Source of the DNA: Bacteroidales bacterium
Lineage (GTDB): Bacteria; Bacteroidota; Bacteroidia; Bacteroidales; VadinHA17
NCBI GenBank assembly: GCA_027451265.1
Contig: DAIDJT010000178.1
Location: forward strand, 1 to 5,598
Length of the DNA stretch: 5,598 nt
Direction: 5' to 3'
Shown: positions 1 to 5,598 of the stretch, one piece after another
How positions within the stretch are numbered: the first letter of the stretch is position 1
Layout: each line of letters starts with the position of its first letter
Translations under genes and position numbers: made by a program
The notes under the pieces: model-generated
Seen by the model: only the letters and a program-made list of their open reading frames with translations
Told to the model about the DNA's origin: nothing
Database searches by the model: none

Positions 1-1930
1 GGGAGGTGCAGTAAAGGTCAGGGCAAGGATTGAAAAGGTTGACAGGAAAGGGCTGGTGATAACTGAAATACCCTTCGGCAGAACAACCTCTTCACTCATA
101 GAGTCAATAGTAAAGGCAAATGACAGGGGCAAGATCAAGATCAAAAAGATCGATGACAATACCGCTGGCGGAGTTGAAATAGTTGTGCAGCTGCAGAGCG
201 GCGTCTCTCCGGACAAAACGATTGATGCCCTTTACGCTTTCACTGATTGTGAGCTTTCCATTTCACCAAACGCATGCGTCATCACTGACGAAAACAAACC
301 GGCATTCATCGGGGTCAGTGACATCCTGAGGCATTCGGCGGACCAGACTGTCAAGCTTCTCACAAGGGAACTTGAGATACGAAAGGCCGAGCTGGAGGAG
401 GAATGGCACTTTTCATCACTTGAAAAGATCTTCATTGAAAAGCGTATCTACCGTGACATAGAGGAGAGCGAGACGTGGGAGGCTGTCATCAGCGCCATCG
501 ACAAGGGGCTGAAGCCATACAAGAAGCTGTTCAGGCGCGAGATCACCCGTGATGACATAATAAAGCTCACGGAGATCAAGATCAAAAGGATATCGAAGTA
601 TGACTCCTCAAGGGCTGATGAGCATATCAGGGGTATTGAGGGTGAACTGGAGGAGGTTGCCAACCACCTGGCAAACATAATCCCCTATGCCATAAATTAT
701 TATCGTCAGATAAAAAAGAAATACGGCAAGGACAAGGAGCGGCGGACGGAGATCAGGAGCTTCGAGACCATCGAAGCCACCAAGGTGGTGGCCGCCAACG
801 CCAAGCTGTACGTCAACCGGCTGGAGGGCTTCATCGGCACCAGCCTGAAGAAGGATGAGTATGTGTGTGACTGTTCGGATATTGATGATATCATTGTGAT
901 CAGGAAGGACGGCACCTATCTGATCACAAAAGTTGCCGAGAAACAGTTTGTGGGGAAGGACGTGATTCATATCCAGGTATTCCTGAGGAACGACTCCCGC
1001 ACAATTTACAACGTGGCTTATCAGGACGGCCGTGACGGGCCGTACTATGTCAAGCGCTGTGCTCTTACCGGGCTGACGCGCGACAAGGAGTACAACCTCG
1101 GGAAGGGCACTGCTGCCACAAGGATACACTATCTGAGTGCCAACCCCAACGGTGAGGCAGAAGTTATCAGGGTTTACCATAAACCCAAGGCCCGGCTCAA
1201 GAAGCTCACCTTCGATTTTGACTTCGGCGAACTGGCCATAAAGGGGCGCAGTTCAATGGGCAATATTCTCACCAAAAACCCTGTACATAAGATAACTCTT
1301 AAGGAGAAGGGGCTTTCCACCCTCGGCGGCCGCAAGTTGTGGTTTGATGATGCAGTGATGAGGCTGAACGCAGACGGCAGGGGCAGATTCCTCGGTGAGT
1401 TCGCCTCCGAGGAAATGCTGCTTGTAGTAACCCGGGGCGGTTGGTACCGGACCTCAGGCACTGACCTGTCATCACATTTCGAAGATGACCTGCTGCTTCT
1501 CGAGAAGTTCAGGGAGACAAAGATATTCTCGGCAGTATACTGGGACCAGGAGCAGGAATTCTACTATGTCAAGCGTTTTGCCTTCGAGGAATCAGACCGT
1601 CTGCAGTGCTTCATTGCCGACAGCGAGGGCTCCAGGCTGGTAAGCCTTACGGAGGTGGAATACCCCCGGCTTGAGCTTAAGTTCGGCGGAAAGAATGAGG
1701 GCAGGAAGCAGGAGATAATTGAGGTGGCGGAATTCATTGGCGTCAAAAGCTTCCGTGCCAAGGGAAGGAGGCTCTCAAATTACAATGTAGCCGATATCCG
1801 TGAAATTGAACCTGTAGTCAGAAGCGAAGCAGCGCCACCGCCACCGGAGTCTGAAATTGGCAGTGATGATGACCTCCCGCCTCAGGTTCACGCCCCGGAT
1901 GATCCCGCACAGATGAAACTAGACCTTTAG
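1..1930 (+). CDS. parC: DNA topoisomerase IV subunit A, 5'-truncated by window edge
   Basis: ParC is the DNA-cleaving subunit of the type IIA topoisomerase that decatenates daughter chromosomes together with ParE. The reading frame is open from base 2 and stops at TAG 1928-1930, giving 642 visible residues. The GTG at 56 is an internal valine codon, because family sequence (GGAVKVRARIEKVDRKGL) continues in frame upstream of it. By comparison with E. coli ParC/GyrA, I estimate about 240 N-terminal residues are missing, including the winged-helix domain and the catalytic tyrosine, so activity cannot be judged. Visible residues 1-70 are the end of the tower region (ITEIPFGRTTSSL), 70-265 are the coiled-coil/gate part (EEWHFSSLEKIF), and about 277-605 form the C-terminal beta-pinwheel, with two blades carrying YYVKR at 348 and 521. 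The gyrase-specific GyrA box (QRRGGKG) is not present, which favours topoisomerase IV over gyrase. The protein ends in a proline-rich acidic tail. aroK follows after 6 bases. Confidence 0.95.
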   Translation, partial: GGAVKVRARIEKVDRKGLVITEIPFGRTTSSLIESIVKANDRGKIKIKKIDDNTAGGVEIVVQLQSGVSPDKTIDALYAFTDCELSISPNACVITDENKPAFIGVSDILRHSADQTVKLLTRELEIRKAELEEEWHFSSLEKIFIEKRIYRDIEESETWEAVISAIDKGLKPYKKLFRREITRDDIIKLTEIKIKRISKYDSSRADEHIRGIEGELEEVANHLANIIPYAINYYRQIKKKYGKDKERRTEIRSFETIEATKVVAANAKLYVNRLEGFIGTSLKKDEYVCDCSDIDDIIVIRKDGTYLITKVAEKQFVGKDVIHIQVFLRNDSRTIYNVAYQDGRDGPYYVKRCALTGLTRDKEYNLGKGTAATRIHYLSANPNGEAEVIRVYHKPKARLKKLTFDFDFGELAIKGRSSMGNILTKNPVHKITLKEKGLSTLGGRKLWFDDAVMRLNADGRGRFLGEFASEEMLLVVTRGGWYRTSGTDLSSHFEDDLLLLEKFRETKIFSAVYWDQEQEFYYVKRFAFEESDRLQCFIADSEGSRLVSLTEVEYPRLELKFGGKNEGRKQEIIEVAEFIGVKSFRAKGRRLSNYNVADIREIEPVVRSEAAPPPPESEIGSDDDLPPQVHAPDDPAQMKLDL

Positions 1931-1936
1931 CAACCC

Positions 1937-2464
1937 GTGAATATTTACCTGATAGGATTCATGGGAAGCGGAAAAAGCACCGCCGGGAAGGGGATAGCAG
2001 CCCTTCTTCGCTGGAGGTTCACCGATCTTGACAAACTTGTTGAGCAGAATGAAGGTATAACCGTCGCTGAGATTTTTGCGGTCAGGGGGGAGGAGCTCTT
2101 CCGAAGGGCTGAAACTGAGGCTCTGAAAAGGGTGTCAGGCCGGAAAAGGACCGTTGTGGCATGCGGTGGCGGTACCCCCTGTTCAGAAGCAAACATGGCC
2201 CTGATGAAGTCAACCGGGGTGACTGTCTACCTCAGGCTTCCTGTTGAGGCCCTGGTATCACGGCTCAGCGGCTCAAGGACACACCGGCCGCTGCTGGATA
2301 ATGCGGGGCCAGAGGAACTGGCAGAAAGGGTCAGTGATCTCATGGAAAAAAGAGGGATGTGGTATGAACAGGCTGACCTTATCCTGGATACGGAAAACAT
2401 GGATGAGGAAGAGATGACCACAATAATTGCCGGTGCAGTAAGATCTAAAGGAGCTTACTTGTAG
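1937..2464 (+). CDS. aroK: Shikimate kinase
   Basis: This cytoplasmic enzyme phosphorylates shikimate at the 3-hydroxyl with ATP, the fifth step of the chorismate (aromatic amino acid) pathway. The 175-residue length is normal for a complete single-domain family member. Visible motifs are the Walker A loop GFMGSGKST (residues 7-15), the DLD pair at 30-32 whose last Asp binds shikimate, R56 and the GGG at 77-79 of the shikimate pocket, the lid arginine in RTHRPLL (R117), and R139 in the C-terminal helix, matching the second substrate arginine of the family. The start is GTG at 1937: it places the first beta strand (NIYLIGF) exactly at the N-terminus, as is usual, and no better upstream start fits. 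No Shine-Dalgarno sequence is visible. It lies 6 bases after the parC stop, so it is probably co-transcribed with parC. The symbol aroK rather than aroL is by convention for single-copy genes. Confidence 0.96.
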   Translation: MNIYLIGFMGSGKSTAGKGIAALLRWRFTDLDKLVEQNEGITVAEIFAVRGEELFRRAETEALKRVSGRKRTVVACGGGTPCSEANMALMKSTGVTVYLRLPVEALVSRLSGSRTHRPLLDNAGPEELAERVSDLMEKRGMWYEQADLILDTENMDEEEMTTIIAGAVRSKGAYL

Positions 2465-2490
2465 GTTTCAATTTTTCCCCGTAACTTGTA
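2459..2490 (+). promoter_or_regulatory. Weak candidate Bacteroidota-type promoter
   Basis: The 53-base gap between aroK and the membrane-protein gene is the only intergenic space long enough for a promoter. TAACTTGT at 2482-2489 partly matches the Bacteroidota -7 element (TAnnTTTG), and TTG at 2459-2461 lies 20 bases upstream, about where the -33 TTTG element belongs. Initiation would then fall near 2495, leaving a leader of roughly 22 bases. The heptamer ACTTGTA occurs twice (2457-2463 and 2484-2490). The match is poor at the most conserved bases, so read-through from parC-aroK is equally possible. No terminator hairpin is visible in the gap. Confidence 0.2.
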
Positions 2491-2517
2491 TAAGAAAGTC
2501 TGTACCTTAACCCGGAT

Positions 2518-4866
2518 ATGTCAAAAACTGAAAGGGCACTGAAAGCCGGTTTTAACCGGGTCTTCCCGCCATCTGTCGTCCTGGCGGCATTGACCTCTGC
2601 AACCACCGTCGCAGTGCTGACTGACCTTTCCATGTTCCGTGTAACACCAATTCTTTACACACTCACGCTGGTGGTGATCATCATCGGGTCAGGTCTGATG
2701 ATAAGAAACCGGCATTATGTTCCCATTCTTCGTAACCTGCGTCTCCGCGGAAAGTTGTTGCTGGCACCGGTGGTGTTGCTGACCCTGACCGTACCGGCAG
2801 CCATAATCTATATTTATTATGACCTGACCGCAAAAGAATCACTGCTCCTTCTTTCCGGGCTTCTCACATCAGTTGCGGCGGCATTTTTTCTGTCTGCAAT
2901 GGTTGTGGTCACCCTCCCGGCCATGGCATCAGCGCTTTACCTGGCTGAGAGAGCCGGAGTACGATCGGGCAGGATAAGGGCAAAGGACCTGGCCAGGCAG
3001 ACACTTATCTCCTCCGCATTCCTTGCCCTGATAATGGTGATTGTCACCATGACCGCGGATTTAAGGATCTCCCGTGCCATAATCCTTCTCCCTGTAGCCG
3101 CAATTGCCATGATGCTTCTTGATATTGTCATCGTCGCCAGTTTCCGGAATACACTTGCCGTCATGATGGATGCAACTATCACTCCCTCTGCAGGTGATAC
3201 GGAGCAGCACCATGTATCGGAAAAGACTGATGGATTCAGAAACGTAATTCTTGTGGCGGACCATTACCCTGATCTTACAGCCGGCAGGCTTGATTACCTT
3301 GTCAACAATGCAGGCGATTCATATGCAATGGAAATCATTTCCATTGCTGCCAAAACATATGATCCTGCCCTGCTTCCTGCCCTTAAGACTATTGCCACAC
3401 CCGGCCGTTTCAGTGACCAGGTGCGGAATGATGCTGTTGCAGGGACAGCAATTATTGAGAAGTATTATTCTGATCCTGTCAGGAACAGTGATCTCCTGCG
3501 CCTTCCGGGCATCCCGGAGAAGGCAGCCGTAGCCAGGTCAGTTTTCCTTGGAAAGAGCAATTCACCGGAACAGGATATCATCAAGCTCCTGACAGATGCA
3601 AGCCCGGAAGTCAGAAGGACAGGTCTCAGGGCAGCTGGCCGTTACGGTATGACAACACTCCGCGAAGAGGTGATTAAATCCCTGGACAATCCGGAAACTG
3701 CCCGTGATGCGTATCATGTGCTCAGGCATTTCGGTCCGGAGGTTTACGGCGACATAATCGGAACAGTTATCAGGCCCGGGAACAGCGAACGGGAAAACAA
3801 CATCATCCTGAGGCTGCTCGAGGCCATGCCTCTCAGTGAGTCGCTCCCCTGGCTGAGCAATTTCGTTGTCTCCGGCCACATGGGAATCCGCCTGAAGGCA
3901 GCCTGCAGCCTGTGTGCAAGAGGATGGATGCCCCAGGGCAAAAACAGGGAAAGAATTGAAGAGACAATAACCCGGACCGTACACGTTATGGCAAGGCTTA
4001 TTGCCATGCAGGCCGAAGCGGCGAAGGGCAGGCATTTCCTTCTGTCTGCGGCCCTCGAGGATGAGAGAAAGATGAACCGTGAACTCATCAGATGCCTCAT
4101 ATCCCTGATGGCGGGAAAAGCAGCCCCGGAAATAATTCTTCCTGATGCAGAAAATTGCACCTCCTGCCAGGCAGGAGTCGCTGCGGAGGCAATCGACAGC
4201 TTTATTGGAGAACCACTCCGCAAACCTCTGAGAGCCCTGCTGGGCAACAGCACCGACAGCGGAAGGCTTGCCGAACTCGCAGTCTATTTCCCCGTCAGGA
4301 GCCTCAGGGGCCAACCGGTCTCATCATTCCTCCTGGCTTCGGAGCAAAACATAACCGGGATCTGGAGCAAGGCCTGCGCCCTTCATCTGACAGCCACGGA
4401 AGGCAGGGGCCTCGACAGGGAGCACGCTGTCTCTTACCTGTTCAGCAACAGCCAGGTACTTCAGGAAGAGAGCGCCAGAGCCATACGCGCAATAAATCCG
4501 GACTGGTACAGTGATGCAGAATCACGCCTCCCGGAACCGGCAAGGTCAAGGATATCAGCTGTGACAGCCGGTACTCTTCCACAGGCAGCCATGATATTTG
4601 AGAAGACCAGGTTCCTCAGCCTCTGCTTTGCAAATATTCCTGAAGAAAAAATGATAATGCTGGCCTCGCAGATGCGCTATTCCGAGTCATATGATGCCGG
4701 ATCACTTCCACGGGTGATCTCATGGGTGGTGCCATCGAGGGACGGCAAGACAGGCCTCTATTCCCTGCCGTTAACCGATATTGCCAGCTTTGTGTTTTAC
4801 TATCCGGAATTCACTGATATCTTTGTGAAATATATTGACAGCCTGGAGGGGGTGTCCGCAACATAA
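2518..4866 (+). CDS. Six-helix membrane protein with HEAT-like solenoid and degenerate cNMP-binding-like C-terminus
   Basis: I do not recognise this 782-residue protein as a named family. Six hydrophobic helices lie near residues 17-36, 42-62, 80-101, 108-140, 163-181 and 187-209. Basic loops at 63-79 and 144-160 and a basic N-terminus put both ends in the cytoplasm (positive-inside rule). Residues about 240-690 look all-helical. The clearest HEAT repeat is near 350-376 (SPEVRRTGLRAAGRYG), followed by a related unit to about 415. Two CxxC pairs occur at 463/466 and 547/550. Residues 691-782 resemble the first and last helices of a cyclic-nucleotide-binding domain (FLSLCFANIPEEKMIMLA; LPLTDIASFVFYYPEF), but no FGE...PRxA phosphate cassette is present. 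The order membrane-HEAT-cNMP echoes NTT/MFS-HEAT nucleotide transporters, which have twelve helices, so transport is unlikely as it stands. ATG 2518 is firm: TAA at 2491-2493 closes the frame upstream and there is no other start between. No ribosome site is seen. A STAND NTPase gene follows after 2 bases, so a sensing or scaffolding role with it is my inference. Confidence 0.85.
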   Translation: MSKTERALKAGFNRVFPPSVVLAALTSATTVAVLTDLSMFRVTPILYTLTLVVIIIGSGLMIRNRHYVPILRNLRLRGKLLLAPVVLLTLTVPAAIIYIYYDLTAKESLLLLSGLLTSVAAAFFLSAMVVVTLPAMASALYLAERAGVRSGRIRAKDLARQTLISSAFLALIMVIVTMTADLRISRAIILLPVAAIAMMLLDIVIVASFRNTLAVMMDATITPSAGDTEQHHVSEKTDGFRNVILVADHYPDLTAGRLDYLVNNAGDSYAMEIISIAAKTYDPALLPALKTIATPGRFSDQVRNDAVAGTAIIEKYYSDPVRNSDLLRLPGIPEKAAVARSVFLGKSNSPEQDIIKLLTDASPEVRRTGLRAAGRYGMTTLREEVIKSLDNPETARDAYHVLRHFGPEVYGDIIGTVIRPGNSERENNIILRLLEAMPLSESLPWLSNFVVSGHMGIRLKAACSLCARGWMPQGKNRERIEETITRTVHVMARLIAMQAEAAKGRHFLLSAALEDERKMNRELIRCLISLMAGKAAPEIILPDAENCTSCQAGVAAEAIDSFIGEPLRKPLRALLGNSTDSGRLAELAVYFPVRSLRGQPVSSFLLASEQNITGIWSKACALHLTATEGRGLDREHAVSYLFSNSQVLQEESARAIRAINPDWYSDAESRLPEPARSRISAVTAGTLPQAAMIFEKTRFLSLCFANIPEEKMIMLASQMRYSESYDAGSLPRVISWVVPSRDGKTGLYSLPLTDIASFVFYYPEFTDIFVKYIDSLEGVSAT

Positions 4867-4868
4867 AA

Positions 4869-5598
4869 ATGTTTTCTATGCCAGAAAGGAGTATCATTAT
4901 AAGACCAAATCCGTTTCCGGGACTGAGAGCATTCAGGCCGGATGAAGGACACCTGTTCTTCGGTCGGATAGAAAGCACCCTGAAGGTCGTATCCAGGCTT
5001 AAGGAAAACAGGTTCGTGGCTGTGCTGGGTGCATCAGGCAGCGGCAAATCGTCACTGGTACTATCAGGAGTCATACCCGCTCTTCTGAAGGAAAACACTG
5101 CAGAAAAGAAATCATGGTCTTACCTGGTCTTCAGACCTGCACTCAATCCTGTTGACCACCTGGCAACAGAACTGTCGGCACTCTCTGCCGGCGCCGGCTT
5201 TAACCAGCTTTCAGAGGTCAGCGTGGCAACCTCGCTTCATAACAAAACGGAAGGTCTTACTGACGTGATAAACCGGATCAGGAAGAACCTCCGCCAGCAG
5301 GTGGTTATTGTAATCGACCAGTTTGAGGAAATATTCCGGTTCAGTCCGGCTAACTCCCGGGACCTCCCCGGTGATGATGCAGCAGAGTTTATTGATCTGA
5401 TAGTCAATGCGATGCAGAGGCCGGACCATGGATTGTACATTATTCTCACCCTCAGGTCAGAATATGTCTCGGAGTGCGGGCGGTTCCATTTGCTTACCAA
5501 CCTGATGAACAGCAGCAGTTACCTGCTTCCCCAGATCCCTGTTGATCAGATGGTAACAGTCATTGAGGAACCGGTAAAGCTGTCAGGCGGATCTATTG
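4869..5598 (+). CDS. nSTAND1-type P-loop NTPase, 3'-truncated by window edge
   Basis: This is a STAND-class signalling ATPase. In this class nucleotide binding switches the protein from a closed to an oligomeric active state that triggers a fused or partner effector. The 243 visible residues hold the novel-STAND signature NPFPGLRAFRPDEGHLFFGR (14-33), Walker A GASGSGKSS (54-62), Walker B with its acidic partner VVIVIDQFEEIF (145-156), and a probable sensor-1 strand with arginine, ILTLRSEY (192-199). The nucleotide-binding core therefore looks intact. The remainder of the STAND module and any C-terminal domain lie outside the window. Relatives often carry WD40 or other repeats, but nothing here shows which. 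No signal peptide or membrane segment is visible. The start is ATG 4869, with an alternative in-frame ATG at 4878; the upstream frame closes at TGA 4836-4838. GGAGGGGG at 4845-4852 lies 16 bases ahead, too far for a normal Shine-Dalgarno. The 2-base gap from the membrane-protein stop implies translational coupling. Confidence 0.9.
   Translation, partial: MFSMPERSIIIRPNPFPGLRAFRPDEGHLFFGRIESTLKVVSRLKENRFVAVLGASGSGKSSLVLSGVIPALLKENTAEKKSWSYLVFRPALNPVDHLATELSALSAGAGFNQLSEVSVATSLHNKTEGLTDVINRIRKNLRQQVVIVIDQFEEIFRFSPANSRDLPGDDAAEFIDLIVNAMQRPDHGLYIILTLRSEYVSECGRFHLLTNLMNSSSYLLPQIPVDQMVTVIEEPVKLSGGSI

Noticed and set aside
56..58. GTG at 56 as the start of the topoisomerase gene
   Set aside because: Conserved family sequence continues in frame back to base 2, so the gene runs off the left edge and this is an internal valine.
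608..1180. A 190-codon open frame on the - strand opposite parC
   Set aside because: It is fully antisense to conserved ParC sequence and its translation shows no family features.
2465..2517. Rho-independent terminator after aroK
   Set aside because: The T-run at 2472-2476 has no GC-rich hairpin before it.
3562..4314. A 250-codon open frame on the - strand opposite the HEAT region, with another of 169 codons at 3744-4253
   Set aside because: Both lie wholly inside the well-supported + strand gene, give low-complexity unrecognisable proteins, and arise from its codon pattern.
4155..4514. A 119-codon + strand open frame in an alternate frame within the HEAT protein, and a similar 93-codon one at 3251-3532
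   Set aside because: Their translations lack any recognisable domain and the overlapping frame is the coherent long gene; I see no sign of a frameshift between the frames.
4883..4891. AGAAAGGAG as a ribosome site for a later start of the NTPase
   Set aside because: It lies inside the coding frame and no ATG, GTG or TTG follows in frame at a usable distance; the NPFPGLR signature begins soon after, which supports the upstream ATGs.

Overview
This 5.6 kb window appears to come from a Bacteroidota genome, most likely a Bacteroidales-like lineage. The main evidence is the ParC-type topoisomerase at the left edge, whose phrases (such as ITEIPFGRTTSSL, TIDALYAFTDCE and EEWHFSSLEKIF) are those of Bacteroidota proteins. 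Two further hints agree: Shine-Dalgarno sequences are absent or poorly placed at the three visible starts, and intergenic spaces are short. Base composition is moderate, around half G+C by eye. All four genes are on the + strand, and no stretch over 300 bases lacks a gene.

Left part (1-2464) is housekeeping. The 3' three-quarters of a topoisomerase IV subunit A gene (parC) is followed after 6 bases by a complete shikimate kinase gene (aroK, GTG start). The tight packing suggests one transcript.

Right part (2518-5598) is the less ordinary section. After a 53-base gap, which may hold a weak promoter, comes a 782-residue protein with six predicted membrane helices. Behind them is a long cytoplasmic alpha-solenoid with at least one recognisable HEAT repeat. 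The C-terminus reads like a shrunken cyclic-nucleotide-binding-type domain without its phosphate-binding cassette. This order recalls the larger NTT/MFS-HEAT-cNMP nucleotide-transporter fusions, but with only half the membrane helices. Two bases after its stop begins a novel-STAND (nSTAND1-type) P-loop NTPase, cut by the right edge after 243 residues.

The two right-hand genes look translationally coupled. I infer that they form a membrane-anchored sensor or scaffold working with a STAND signalling switch. This pairing is the best candidate here for an undescribed signalling or conflict system, but its output domain lies beyond the window and its function cannot be read from this sequence. I saw no RNA genes, mobile elements, CRISPR arrays, attachment sites or convincing terminators.
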